Origin: Synechococcus sp. BIOS-E4-1
Lineage (GTDB): Bacteria; Cyanobacteriota; Cyanobacteriia; PCC-6307; Cyanobiaceae
Length of the DNA: 64,000 nt
NCBI RefSeq assembly: GCF_014279995.1
Contig: NZ_CP047935.1
Span: 1,943,494-2,007,493 of the forward strand
Reading direction: 5' to 3'
The notes beneath the pieces were generated by a model. It ran no database searches, was not told where the DNA came from, and saw only the letters and a list, made by a program, of their open reading frames with translations. The translations under genes and the position numbers were made by a program. Of this stretch, positions 50,568 to 60,730 are shown piece by piece. Numbering within the stretch: position 1 is the stretch's first letter; every line of letters starts with the position of its first letter.

Positions 50568-50861
50568 CTAGCAACCAGAAAGGATTTGAGTCACCAGATC
50601 GGCACTGACCCACTTGATCTCCCCGGAATCCACATCAGCGATCTGAAAAAGGTTGTGAATCTTCGGGTCTCGTGCAGCGCCTCCGCAGTGAATCACTTGA
50701 CCCATCCACCAGTCTTGATCAGGCTTCTCCCCAGTCAGGCAGTCGTGGCGCACGATCACCGTCATACCTGGAGCAACATCCAGGAAAACCGGCCGCTCCG
50801 AGGGTTCCTGCTGAGGAATGCAACCAGAGCCAATCAACACACCATCAAACACAGTACGCAT
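50568..50861 (-). CDS. DUF3104 family protein, copy 2
   Basis: 97 aa. 'PVFLDVAPGMTVIVRHDCLTGEKPDQDWWMGQVIHCGGAARDPKIHNLFQIADVDSGEIKWVSADLV' matches the copy at 33042. Function unknown. Divergent from the TauE/SafE gene, and 0.9 kb from a procA relic with a type B leader. Confidence 0.75.
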   Translation of the reverse strand: MRTVFDGVLIGSGCIPQQEPSERPVFLDVAPGMTVIVRHDCLTGEKPDQDWWMGQVIHCGGAARDPKIHNLFQIADVDSGEIKWVSADLVTQILSGC

Positions 50862-50930
50862 GTACTCCTGCTGGATAGGTTAGGCCTGGGAGGCAATGCT
50901 TAGCAGCAATGACTCAACCGAGATCAATCC

Positions 50931-51698
50931 ATGGCCGGTGAGCTGCTGCTGCAGCTGGCACTCGGCATGATTGCTGTTGTAGCCAATGCCCTTTCAGCAT
51001 TTGCAGGTGGAGGCGCCGGCCTGGTGCAGCTACCGGCGCTGATCCTGCTGGGGTTACCCTTCGCTTCAGCACTGGCCACCCACAAACTGGCCAGCGTGGC
51101 ACTGGGCCTTGGCGCCGCAGGTCGCCACTGGCAAGCCAGCAGCCTCGATCCCCACTTAAGCCTGTTGATTCTGCTGGCTGGTCTCCCGGGAGTGTGGATC
51201 GGAGCAAGCAGCGTGCTGGCCTTGCCGGATCGCGTCGCCACAGCCGCCCTTGGGTTGCTCACGCTATCCCTCGGCCTGTACTCGGCCCGTCGCCCCAAAC
51301 TCGGACAGACCGAACGAGTGGTGAATCACAACAGACAGCAACTGCTGATCGGTATTGGCGTGCTCTTCGTGATCGGCATGCTGAACGGTTCCCTTTCATC
51401 AGGCTCAGGCCTTTTCGTCACGCTATGGCTGGTGCGCTGGTTCGGATTGAGTTATCCAAGAGCCGTTGCCCACACACTGATCATGGTGGGACTCGTCTGG
51501 AACGGCACCGGCGCTTTAGTCCTCGGGTTCCGCGGCGAAATTCACTGGAGCTGGCTGCCAGCCCTGATCGTGGGATCGCTCATTGGGGGATATCTCGGTG
51601 CTCACCTTTCGCTCAAACAAGGAAGCCGACTTGTAAAGAAAGCTTTCGAATGTCTCGCCCTGCTGATGGGCCTTTCACTGCTGATCCGCAGCCTCTGA
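50931..51698 (+). CDS. TSUP (TauE/SafE) family membrane permease
   Basis: 255 aa with about seven or eight hydrophobic segments. Family repeats visible: 'AFAGGGAGLVQLPALILLGLPFASALATHKLASVALGLGAAG' in the first half and 'GMLNGSLSSGSGLFVTLWLVRWFGLSYPRAVAHTLIM' in the second. Proteins of this family move sulfite, sulfoacetate or related organic anions; the substrate is not shown by context. Confidence 0.88.
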   Translation: MAGELLLQLALGMIAVVANALSAFAGGGAGLVQLPALILLGLPFASALATHKLASVALGLGAAGRHWQASSLDPHLSLLILLAGLPGVWIGASSVLALPDRVATAALGLLTLSLGLYSARRPKLGQTERVVNHNRQQLLIGIGVLFVIGMLNGSLSSGSGLFVTLWLVRWFGLSYPRAVAHTLIMVGLVWNGTGALVLGFRGEIHWSWLPALIVGSLIGGYLGAHLSLKQGSRLVKKAFECLALLMGLSLLIRSL

Positions 51699-51744
51699 GC
51701 TGATCTCCCAATCAACAAGATCAGAACGAGTCATATCCAAATTA

Positions 51745-52005
51745 AGGCTGACGCTGCGGCTGGCCATGGCAATTTCTCCTGTAGTGACCAATCCTGCATA
51801 TCTCTAGAGCGACTTGAAGCATTCATCGCCAATGCAACAATGGTTCCAACATTCAGGAGAACGAAAGGTAACAAAGAGACCTGTGAATGTCATGACTATC
51901 GTCAAAGAAAACGGGCACGAGCTTAATCAAGAGCATTTCAGTCAGCCATTCCAAAAGGAACTAATAGGTGTTACTCAAGGGGTACACAATGCCCTTTTAA
52001 GTTAA
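51745..52005 (+). pseudogene. Nif11-leader relic with type B leader
   Basis: AAGGCTGACGCTGCGGCTGGCCATGGC then CTGTAGTGACCAATCCTGCATATC is a decayed type B leader. 'SLERLEAFIANA' then, after a frame change, 'VMTIVKENGHELNQEHFSQPFQKELIGV' is a ProcA leader of the GHEF subfamily. Start codon, Gly-Gly and Cys are lost. A remote outlier of the array. Confidence 0.65.
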
Positions 52006-52420
52006 TACTTAGCAATGAAATACATAGAGACTGATGGCTCAATCAGCCACCAAGTCTGATTTATTTCAACAACTCCGGGCAAAACTTATTGAGCGGCAGT
52101 CATCAGCCTCGACTGACTGGCATTGGCGCCATAGTGCTGCAGAGTCTCCACCCCTTACTAGCCTCTTTCAGATTGGCCAAAGATATCAATGCCACGATTT
52201 TATGAAATACCATCGCCCCAGGGGAAGCTCCTGTCCTGTTCAGCATTTGCAAAGAAGGACTACTGAAGTGGGAGCATGCAGAGCCATTCATGGCTGAGGA
52301 TTTACTCCATTTAGCAATGGGGTACAGAGACTAAATCACGCGTAGGGAAGGAAAGTTGTTGAACTTCATCATTGTTCCTATGCTAAGTGGAGTGCTTAGC
52401 TGGAAATCAGCCAGAACGAG
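52006..52420. other. Region without recognised gene
   Basis: A frame of 87 codons (52034-52297) begins MAQSATKSDLFQQLRAKL but has no domain; probably decayed. Confidence 0.35.
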
Positions 52421-53629
52421 ATGAGCCGAAAACTAAACCCTGTATTACACAGCCAAACATTCATTGGCCAACCTAGCCGACTTTTAAATTCGAATAAGCA
52501 AAACCAGTCCACATCTTCCAGCCGCTCATTTATCACTAACGACCGACGTATTTTAGGTGTGGACAAACAGGAACTCACAGCTTCTATCGGCATTGGCGAT
52601 CTCAATGGCGACGGAATAAATGATCTGGTTGTCGCTAATGGACGCCATTGGCCTCAGCAGAATTATCTGTTCTTTAATTATGGAAAGCAAGGCAAGGTCA
52701 ATTTCACTGTTCAGCGACCTTTGGGCCTGAATCTCTCCACCAGTTATGCTGCGGTGCCTGCTGACCTGGATGGAGACGGCGATCTCGATATTGCTGTTGG
52801 CAATGATAATGCGCCCAATCGAATCTTTTACAATGATGGGCAAGGCGTGTTTTATGAGACTGGCTCCTTCGGCTATATATCTAGTTTACGGAGTCTGACT
52901 CTTGCTGATATTGATAATGATGGTGATATCGATATTCTCGTTCCATGTCGCGGTGCGCCTAATCAAATTGCTTTCAATAGTGGTTCTGGTGAGTTCCCTG
53001 ACGCTGACATCAGAACATTCGGAACAGGAATAGATAAAACCATTGACGTTGCTGTAGTTGATTGGGATGGAGATGATCATCTGGATCTAGTACTCGCCAA
53101 TCGCGTTAATGACCCCAATGTGATCTTGATGAATGATCGAAAGGGAAATTTCTCAGATAAGCAAATATTGCATGATTCGGAGGGGTTGAATTCCCGAGCC
53201 GTAGCCATCGCCGACATGAATGGAGACAAGAATTTAGACATAATTATTGGAAATATAGGGGAGCAAAATCAAATCTATTTTGGCAACGGGAGTGGTGGCA
53301 TCATTGAAGTACGAGAATTTGGATATACAGATGGTCAGACCTACGATGTTATTACTGGTGACGTTGACAACGACGGAGATATTGATTTAATTGTAGGCAA
53401 CATGATAGGAAGCCACCACAAAAACCAAAAGAATACTGTTTATATTAACCGGGGTGACGGGAATGAGTTTGATGCCATCCCCTTCGGTCCAGGCAAAGCC
53501 CCTAATTATGCAGGAAGCCCTACGTACGGAGTCAGTGTTGCTGACTTTAATCAAGATAGTTTCCTTGATATTGCAGTTGCCAATTCAGGCGATTTCAATC
53601 GATTGTACATGAATGAAGCAATTGCGTAA
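52421..53629 (+). CDS. FG-GAP/VCBS seven-repeat beta-propeller protein
   Basis: 402 aa. Seven repeats of the calcium-binding DxDxDGxxD type, e.g. 'GDLNGDGINDLVVAN', 'ADLDGDGDLDIAVGN', 'ADIDNDGDIDILVPC', 'VDWDGDDHLDLVLAN', 'ADMNGDKNLDIIIGN', 'GDVDNDGDIDLIVGN', 'ADFNQDSFLDIAVAN', spaced ~55 residues, giving a seven-bladed propeller. No classical signal peptide, so export (if any) must be by another route. Lower GC than core genes. Possible adhesin or surface protein. Confidence 0.88.
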   Translation: MSRKLNPVLHSQTFIGQPSRLLNSNKQNQSTSSSRSFITNDRRILGVDKQELTASIGIGDLNGDGINDLVVANGRHWPQQNYLFFNYGKQGKVNFTVQRPLGLNLSTSYAAVPADLDGDGDLDIAVGNDNAPNRIFYNDGQGVFYETGSFGYISSLRSLTLADIDNDGDIDILVPCRGAPNQIAFNSGSGEFPDADIRTFGTGIDKTIDVAVVDWDGDDHLDLVLANRVNDPNVILMNDRKGNFSDKQILHDSEGLNSRAVAIADMNGDKNLDIIIGNIGEQNQIYFGNGSGGIIEVREFGYTDGQTYDVITGDVDNDGDIDLIVGNMIGSHHKNQKNTVYINRGDGNEFDAIPFGPGKAPNYAGSPTYGVSVADFNQDSFLDIAVANSGDFNRLYMNEAIA

Positions 53630-53853
53630 CACAACCCCAAGTAATGACATAAGATTTATATCGCATAAATTCTTCAGAGATCAAGGCAGCTGGGTATCCA
53701 ACGACTGCTACAATGAGGCGGAGTTTGGCAGAAATGGTTCAAAATTGATTGAGAATCAACCCTGTTATCAACCAGCAACTCAATCTAAAACTCGTTCATC
53801 AATAGCGATCAAATTCGGCTCCCCTAAAAATCTTGTAATAAACACTCTGCAGC

Positions 53854-54594
53854 TTATTTGGTAAGAAATAATTTAATGATGCACAATCCAATCAAAACGC
53901 CAGATAATGGTCCAGCCACCGGAACCCATGAATACCTCCAACAAGATGTGCCTTTGCCATCAATAGGTAGAACGGCATGTGCCAGTCGGGGGCCCAAATC
54001 TCTCGCTGGATTGATGGCATAGCCGGTTGGTCCCCCAAGGGATAAACCAATCCCCCAAACGACGAAGCCGAAAATATAAGGTAATGAACCGTCCGAAAAA
54101 TTGTAAGTGTTGCCATATTCGGCAAGCGCACCGGCGATAATCACAAGTGCGGTTGTCGCCAAGCATTCAGATAGATAATTTGCGAAAAAATTCTTGATCG
54201 CAGGCGTTGTCGCAAAAACAGACAATTTATCTATCCTGCTTTCCGTGTGCTGCCAATGCGGCAAATAAACAAGCCATACAAACACTGCTCCCAGAAATGC
54301 TCCAATTAGTTGAGCAATGATGATTGCCGTAACCATCCATCCAGACGAATACTTACCGAGGCCATATTTCATCAAGGTAATGACCGGATTAATGTCCCCG
54401 CCCCGGGACCCAGACGCCATAGAAATAAAAATTCCAATCATTACGGCGAAGCCCCAACCTGCCGAAATAGCCATCCACCCCGAGCTATACGATTTTGAAG
54501 CCTTTAATAAGGCTCCGCCGCATACTCCGCATCCAAACAACACCAAAAAAAGAGTGCCCAGCAGCTCGCCAATGAAGTAATTCTGGTACATCAA
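53854..54594 (-). CDS. Aquaglyceroporin (MIP family), GlpF-like
   Basis: 246 aa with six hydrophobic helices. First pore motif is NPV ('GGDINPVITLMKYG') instead of NPA; the second is 'GYAINPARDLGPRLAHAVLP', and the Asp after NPAR is typical of glycerol facilitators rather than water channels. It should conduct glycerol or other small neutral solutes. AT-richer than the core. Alone on this strand. Confidence 0.88.
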   Translation of the reverse strand: MMYQNYFIGELLGTLFLVLFGCGVCGGALLKASKSYSSGWMAISAGWGFAVMIGIFISMASGSRGGDINPVITLMKYGLGKYSSGWMVTAIIIAQLIGAFLGAVFVWLVYLPHWQHTESRIDKLSVFATTPAIKNFFANYLSECLATTALVIIAGALAEYGNTYNFSDGSLPYIFGFVVWGIGLSLGGPTGYAINPARDLGPRLAHAVLPIDGKGTSCWRYSWVPVAGPLSGVLIGLCIIKLFLTK

Positions 54595-55698
54595 GTTTTT
54601 CCTTTATAAACATATTGTATTGCAGCTTTTTCATGCCAACAACAAAAAAAGAAGCAAGAATTACACAGAATAGCAAAACCAATCAATTGACAAATTAAAT
54701 CACCCTTGTTGGCTACTGGAGTGAATACTATCTGTAGAGGCTTTTATTAATAATAATACATCCCACTCTCTGATGATGACCACCAAGGGATATTGGGCAA
54801 GGCAACACCATCCTGGCTGCGCTGCGACATCCCGATCAAATCAGCGCACACGAAACTGCGTGCATGATTTGATGTCCCATTCAATCAAGCAGAGAATTGG
54901 AGCCTGAGGAATCAGACCAGCAAAGGCAACCACAGCCGAGTCAATCACCCATCACGGCAATGGTGACTTCAATCCTGCACTGACAGTCGTTATTGGGTTG
55001 ACGCTGGATGAGATCTGCATCCATGATGCTGCATGAAACTGAATGAACATTTTTCTATAACCTTTGAATGATTCTCGACAGGAACAAGACCGACCCTTGA
55101 GGCACAGTTTTACGTTCACTGATAGACATTCAAAACGAACAAAGATCAACTCGCTTGAGGTGGATCAACTTTGATGCAGGAAACCACCGATGGACTGTTC
55201 CAAGACACCCACGAAAACTGACCAGAACGCCTTGGCATAACGCCGAGGGTTGGTGGAAGCTAACAACATCAGAATGGCTCTGTTGATCTGCTCTCGGGTC
55301 TGACCGATAGCGCTGGAGACCATGGTTCCTCGCCGACGATCAGCTGTGGCACTCGAGCAACACAGCCGTTTCAGAACAGACGGAATCGCTTCTGGAACCA
55401 TCCGCTGATGGTTGCCAGAGGCAGCTCAGCGTGAGTTCTAGAGAAATACTCACGACGCTAAGTAGCGACGTGAACTGAGGCCAATCCACCGAGCTAGACA
55501 GTACTCCCCTGCTCTCACTGCACGTTCACAGCGAAGCGCAGCGCTGCAGAAGGAAGTTGAGCTGCCAACGAATGACAGGAGCTGCGTGTGTGATTATCAG
55601 CAACACCATCGCCAGCCAGTTACATCAAAAGTCGGAAAAGTTTTTTTTATTTTTCGATCTATCAGGCTAATCACAATGAATAATGGAAACCCTGGAAA
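54595..55698. other. 1.1-kb region without recognised gene
   Basis: Contains only small unsupported frames, the longest 78 codons (55165-55401, minus strand), without domains or clear ribosome binding sites. Confidence 0.4.
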
Positions 55699-56607
55699 TC
55701 AATCATTCTGTGACTGCATAAACACTGAAGCAGGCAGACCAGAAACATCCACTTCTGCTATAAAAATACCTCCAGCGGCAGGCATTAAAGATAGACTTTC
55801 CTGATCAAGGTCATATTTAGCGGTTGTGATGTAGAGCTTGTCAAACGCCGTACCCCCAAAACAGCAAGAGGTTACTTGCGAGCATGGAATTTCTATCGTA
55901 GCCAGATGCTTTCCATTTCTTGGATCCCAACAAGTTACAGCACTTCCGTTCCAAAGAGCAATCCAAAGCATGCCATTACAATCAATGGTCATGCCGTCAG
56001 GAGAACAATTCCAATCAGAAGGTATTTGAATGCAGATCTCTCCATCACCAGCCAAATCTCCACTCTCGGACAATGGGAACCGCTTCACATGAAGAGTTGG
56101 GGTGTCAACATAATATAGATTTTTTCTATCCAATGACCAGGCAAGTCCGTTTGAGATAGTGACCCCATCAATCATACGACTAGATTTTAAAAATTTATTC
56201 AACCTCCAGAGAGATCCAGCATTAGGCAAAAAATCATAATGAAGGTTGCCGGCCCATAGTCTTCCCCAAGGGTCGCACTTACCATCATTGAAACGATGAT
56301 TAGTTAGATCCTTGATTGGATTATGCAACGACACCATTTCCCCGCTATCTGGATTTATTATTTTAAATCCATCCGACGTTGCAGCCAACAATTGCCCCTC
56401 GTTTGTTGGCACGACACAACCCACATGAAAAGCAGTATCGATAAAACGATTGGTCTGACGGCAAGGGTCGAACAAGCCAATGCGTGAGTCTTCGATATCG
56501 ACCCAAATCAAAAGCCCACGCTCGTCCCACCAGTGAGGACCTTCGGCAAGACGCGCTCCCACATCAAGCACGCATTCCGATGAATAGACTTTGACCTGTT
56601 GATGCAT
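55699..56607 (-). CDS. SMP-30/gluconolactonase family protein
   Basis: 302 aa from ATG 56607 (MHQQVKVYSSECVL); an ATG at 56634 adds nine residues. Six-bladed propeller motifs: 'ARLAEGPHWWDERGLLIWVDIEDS' with the metal-binding Glu, 'HRFNDGKCDPWGRLWAGN' with Asn/Asp ligands, 'ISNGLAWSLDRKNLYYVDT', and 'PDGMTIDCNGMLWIALW' with the catalytic Asp. Hydrolyses sugar lactones such as gluconolactone. Near an SDR and an aquaglyceroporin, which suggests a sugar or polyol oxidation role. Confidence 0.9.
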   Translation of the reverse strand: MHQQVKVYSSECVLDVGARLAEGPHWWDERGLLIWVDIEDSRIGLFDPCRQTNRFIDTAFHVGCVVPTNEGQLLAATSDGFKIINPDSGEMVSLHNPIKDLTNHRFNDGKCDPWGRLWAGNLHYDFLPNAGSLWRLNKFLKSSRMIDGVTISNGLAWSLDRKNLYYVDTPTLHVKRFPLSESGDLAGDGEICIQIPSDWNCSPDGMTIDCNGMLWIALWNGSAVTCWDPRNGKHLATIEIPCSQVTSCCFGGTAFDKLYITTAKYDLDQESLSLMPAAGGIFIAEVDVSGLPASVFMQSQND

Positions 56608-56960
56608 GAATAATTTCTGATGGCAGTATTGCAATCATTGTGACAACACTTGCGACGAATGTCATAGAAGCAACGACTTTCAACAAGTCTTCTATCCAAG
56701 GACATGCGTCATCATTAAGTTCTCATCACATCTGCACATCCAATCAAGAGTTTGGTTGTGCTGGCGGAGCCAATCCGATCATAACTTGAGGTTCTTGACT
56801 TTCACACGCGTGCCTCAACTAAGCCCGCTGTGGTGGCTTGCTGTGAGACATGAGTGAACATCTCAGAAAATCCTGCAATGGATCTATCCAGACAGCTGTG
56901 GATGACGAAGACTTCAATGTCCTCCACTCTTAGAGGATCAAGCCATCGACTCATCGCAGA
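56608..56960. other. Intergenic region between SMP-30 and SDR genes
   Basis: The genes are divergent, so promoters of both should lie here; no motif is clear enough to name. Confidence 0.4.
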
Positions 56961-57731
56961 ATGACAAGGATTGATCTCAGTGGTGGCCTGGTTGTGGTGA
57001 CCGGTGGAGCAGGCTCGATCGGCAGTGCTGTTGCCGTTCAGGCAGCTCAGGCAGGAGCCAGCGTCGCCGTCTGTGACACCAATTACGAAGCTGCTGAACG
57101 CATCGCTGAAGAAATTCGCTCAAACGGTGGTGTGTCCGAGGGCTTCCACCTCGATGTCACCGATGCGACCGCCGTGAGAGAGATCATGCAGAGGTCAGTC
57201 GGAGAGCTTGGTGAAATGCGCGGCCTCGTGACCGCCGCCGGACTTTTACGCACCGGACCACTCGCGACCCAGACCCATCAAGACTGGCAACAAATGATGG
57301 CCGTCAACGTTGATGGAACATTCCATGCAGTGCAGGCCGCCATTCCCTATCTGAAAGCGGCAGGAGGCTCGATCGTGACCATGGGAAGCGTTTCGGCCTT
57401 CATCGGCTCAGCGGAGGGAGGGGGCTACACCACCTCCAAGGGTGCCGTGCTCAGCTTGAGCTACGCCGCAGCCGGGGAGTTAGCGCCGCAGGGGATTCGC
57501 GTGAACAACGTTGCACCAGGATGGGTCGACGGAGGGTTCACCCACCAGGCCTTGGAAGCTAGCGATGACCCTGAGGCTCTCAGGAAACGAGCTTGCGCAC
57601 TCCACCCCCTGGGAAGGATGGCCGAACCAGCTGATGTCGCCAACGCTGTGGTGTGGCTTCTCTCTGATCAAGCCGCGTTCATCACAGGCTCAATGCTGTT
57701 GGTAGATGGCGGTTTCATGATTCAGCATTGA
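56961..57731 (+). CDS. Classical SDR oxidoreductase (FabG/glucose dehydrogenase-like)
   Basis: 256 aa. 'VVVTGGAGSIGSAVAVQAAQAG' (TGxxxGxG), Asp in 'VAVCDTN' after beta-2 suggesting NAD preference, 'TAAGLL' replacing the usual NNAG, catalytic Ser in 'VTMGSVSAF', 'GYTTSKGAV' (YxxxK), and 'VNNVAPGWVDGGF'; ends 'LLVDGGFMI'. Divergent from the lactonase gene; a sugar or polyol dehydrogenase would fit, but FabG-like chemistry cannot be excluded. Confidence 0.88.
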   Translation: MTRIDLSGGLVVVTGGAGSIGSAVAVQAAQAGASVAVCDTNYEAAERIAEEIRSNGGVSEGFHLDVTDATAVREIMQRSVGELGEMRGLVTAAGLLRTGPLATQTHQDWQQMMAVNVDGTFHAVQAAIPYLKAAGGSIVTMGSVSAFIGSAEGGGYTTSKGAVLSLSYAAAGELAPQGIRVNNVAPGWVDGGFTHQALEASDDPEALRKRACALHPLGRMAEPADVANAVVWLLSDQAAFITGSMLLVDGGFMIQH

Positions 57732-57910
57732 CCGCAAATCCAATTTTTGAATGACCTGAGTATTCCAACCAATGCAATCAAGCCGAAAAAGCTTTTCAAG
57801 TGACTTGCAGCCAATACAATGAACTTTAAGAGTCCTATCCACAATTCCATTTTAGCTAAGAGAGGCAAAGAAAAGGGATAAGTTTGATATGTGTTCAAAG
57901 AGTGCTGAGA

Positions 57911-58615
57911 ATGGCCTTGTCTCTTAACCTGAAAAGCATAAAAAGGTCTTTCTATGGATCGATTGGAGAAATCGTGTTTGGGATGGAAGATGGAGTAGTC
58001 ACCATTTTTGGACTTGTTGCCGGGGTTGCAATTTCAGCTAATAGCAGCACACAAGTTTTATTAGCAGGGGCCACAGGAGGAATATCCTCAGCCATATCGA
58101 TGATGTGCGGCGTATTTCTTGATCTTCAATCCGACCATGATCAAGAGAGAATCAAAGATAAGAAACGCTTTACACGAATCCAGGAAGAGCCTAGGAAAGC
58201 AGCCGATCATTTTCTTTTGAAGCTATCGGATGCCGGGATAAGTCAACAAAGAATTTGCGCCATTCAATCCGAGATCGTTGGTGATAAAAGGAAACTGATC
58301 GCTTTGGACTCAGCATTTGATTCGCAAGATTCAGACACCTCTGATAGTCCATACATCCATGCTTGCTGGATGTTCATCTCAAATGCATTATCTGCATTGA
58401 CTCCAGTGATCGCTTTTGCATTTTGCCCTCTAGCAACAGCACGCTGGATATCACTTCTGATGACGCTTGCACTCCTATTCATACTTGGATTTGGACGGGC
58501 AAAAATAGGGCAACGCGCCATCTATCCAACCGTGATACAAACCGTTGGAATTGCAGGCTTCGCAGCGGCAGGCGGAGTCATGATTGGACAGCTCATCAGC
58601 CGAAGTTTTTCATAA
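57911..58615 (+). CDS. VIT/CCC1-family Fe/Mn transporter
   Basis: 234 aa from ATG 57911; TTG 57884 would add nine residues. 'IGEIVFGMEDGVVTIFGLVAGVAISANS' is the family's first helix signature (E..FG..DG..), followed by 'GATGGISSAISMMCGVFLDLQSDHDQERIKD', a cytoplasmic segment with Glu/His-type metal ligands, and two or three C-terminal helices. Exports or stores Fe2+/Mn2+. Confidence 0.85.
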   Translation: MALSLNLKSIKRSFYGSIGEIVFGMEDGVVTIFGLVAGVAISANSSTQVLLAGATGGISSAISMMCGVFLDLQSDHDQERIKDKKRFTRIQEEPRKAADHFLLKLSDAGISQQRICAIQSEIVGDKRKLIALDSAFDSQDSDTSDSPYIHACWMFISNALSALTPVIAFAFCPLATARWISLLMTLALLFILGFGRAKIGQRAIYPTVIQTVGIAGFAAAGGVMIGQLISRSFS

Positions 58616-59191
58616 AAATTGCCAACAAGACTCCGCTAACAGGCTCGGCATGCAATCACTAAAACCCTCTGCCAGTGGCTGAGTATCTTCCACAAGTGAT
58701 CATTGGGTTGAGGTTGACAAGTTAGCTTTACAAAATACTTCTCAAATTAGCTAGATGATTTGCAATTTTGTGATGCTAGAAGCCCCATGCACTCATTCCC
58801 GAATGCGAATGGGGCTACGTTCGTTACAAGCCAAGCCGGATCACCAAGAAAAGGAACTGACTTGAAGCGAGTTCGCCCCGTATCAAAAAACTAGCCTCTT
58901 AATTACGTGAAAAATTAGATCATCAACATTTGGACGCTCACCAGCGATTATGGTGGCGTTAAAATCAGGACCACCTATTATTAAAAATATTCCATATCTG
59001 GAAATTTAGCTTCTCCGCTCAAAAGGACGTCGCGAAGATTCATCATTCGGATGAATAATTCCTTTCAACCTGCAAAGCCTGAAAAAATTGGGGTTATTTC
59101 AGTCCAGTAAGTACAGGGAACACAATACAGATTGTTAGGGGTATGGTCACGCAGCCGCCTTAGAGAACTTGCTGTGCTGTGAGATGGAAGC
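58616..59191. other. Region without recognised gene, with a hairpin at 58789-58817
   Basis: AGCCCCAT (58789) and ATGGGGCT form a stem around CGAATGCG; no T-run follows directly, so terminator function is uncertain. No coding frame supported. Confidence 0.4.
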
Positions 59192-59461
59192 TCAGCTCTC
59201 TGCCACCTCAATCAATACAACAGGATTTCCATCGTCGTCTTCGTGATCTGAATACCGAAATTCATCGTCACCGCCAAGCTGGAACCTTGAATCGCTGCAA
59301 TCTCTACCCCTCCCTTGCAGCCTGATGCCGTAGTCCTCAACAAGACGTGTACAGGCACTGATGATTTGCTCCGTGCTGGCCTTCCAGGGATGGTTGCCTT
59401 CCAGATCCTCGGCTCCGAGCAAGACTCCTTCCAAAACAGCAGAGATGGGATCCGTCGTCAT
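59192..59461 (-). CDS. Acidic hypothetical protein, 89 aa
   Basis: From ATG 59461 (MTTDPISAVLEGVLLGAEDLEGN). 'ASTEQIISACTRLVEDYGIRLQGRGRDCSDSRFQLGGDDEFRYSDHEDDDGNPVVLIEV' looks like a folded acidic protein; no family recognised. The frame upstream to 59560 overlaps the DUF1651 gene and is not used. Probably co-transcribed with it (28-bp gap). Confidence 0.55.
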   Translation of the reverse strand: MTTDPISAVLEGVLLGAEDLEGNHPWKASTEQIISACTRLVEDYGIRLQGRGRDCSDSRFQLGGDDEFRYSDHEDDDGNPVVLIEVAES

Positions 59462-59489
59462 TGGTTGGTTGACTGGCCGCCCGAGAGGC

Positions 59490-59720
59490 TCACCAGAAAG
59501 CGGGACAGTGCATCCAGCCAATCTGCTGCAGCTCCTCATAGAGAGACACAGCGTCGTCATAGGCCATATGAATGCGTGACTTGATCAGAGCAGGCTGGCT
59601 GTGAGGCATGGGTCTGCCGTTTTCCACGACGACCTGGACATCTCCGTCAAGAGTTTTGGATTGCTGGTGGAACCTCATCGCCCAATGAGTCTTAGGGTCT
59701 TCCAGCCAGGCATCAGACAT
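59490..59720 (-). CDS. DUF1651 family protein, copy 2
   Basis: 76 aa. 'WLEDPKTHWAMRFHQQ', 'VQVVVENGRPMPHSQPALIKSRIHMAYDDAVSLYEELQQIGW' match the family. Paralogue of the gene at 34111-34341. Function unknown. Confidence 0.7.
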   Translation of the reverse strand: MSDAWLEDPKTHWAMRFHQQSKTLDGDVQVVVENGRPMPHSQPALIKSRIHMAYDDAVSLYEELQQIGWMHCPAFW

Positions 59721-60730
59721 AGTTACTTGCTGAAGTCTTGTCCTTATCGATAGAGGCTCGTACCGCCTGATGCCCAGCCAAGTACAAATAAGTACAAAGA
59801 GAGAGCCACCGCACCACCGGGGAGAGTGAGGTGCGAGTCGGCCATTGGCATACGCGACTACGCCACAACAAGTCCGTTAAGGACGTTGCAGATCAGGATC
59901 CACAGGCCTCAGAGCTGAAACCGTGATGACTGGCTCAGGCCCAAAGCAAACGATCAGCCAGACTCCGCCACTGAACCCCAATCCAGTTCCACTTCACCAG
60001 GCTTCAAACGGCGATGGTCCACGACGGCGTCAATGCCTGCCGTGGAGATCAAACATGGAGAGAATTCGGTCTATCTGAACAGGCTTTCATCGAGAGCCCC
60101 AGAGAGCATCAGCGATTGAGCAGCCTCCATGGATTGCATCAGCTCATGGAGCAGCATTGCCTCTGGGCTTCAGGAGTATTGCCACAACCAACCCCTGCAA
60201 AGTGCTGCGATCAGAGGTAAAAATCCGAAGCCGACTTTTGCATTTGACTCTGATCCCTCGCCATCAAAGAAATTGCACCTCAGTGGATCCGAGTCGACTG
60301 ATCACTGAAATCAACACCTCAAAGGTGGTCGCCCTGCTGAAACGGATCGCCGACCAGAACCAGGCAGGACGATCCAGCCTGGTACTGGCCAAACCGCCTG
60401 AGCTCAAGTCCAAGTCACCTCTAACAGGGCAAGAGCTCCTGCAAATGCTGTAACTGAAGCCTGAAAATGAATGCCAGTTCATTTGTTACTTCATCAGGTT
60501 CCACAATCAAACAGCTGGCAGCGGACTCCAGCCAACCCGAATCAGCAAGGTTGCTTCGCAAGTCTTGATCAGAGACGTCAACGGAGCGCAGGTCCATTGC
60601 CCATGAAACCCTCCAAGACAATCAACAACATGCTCAGATGGAAACAAACTTGTTTCCAAGGCAGCGTGGATAGGTAGCGATCACTGCCGTCGAATGGTGT
60701 CGCAGTGCCTCTGCAGCGCCACCAACAGCT
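59721..60730. other. 1.0-kb region, no supported gene
   Basis: A plus-strand frame ending at 60453 has a protein-like C-terminus ('TSKVVALLKRIADQNQAGRSSLVLAKPPELKS') without a convincing start, so it may be a gene remnant. Other frames (60014-60220, 60421-60621) have no support. Confidence 0.35.

Noticed and set aside
55165-55401. 78-codon minus-strand frame
   Set aside because: No domain or supporting signal; isolated in a long gene-free region.
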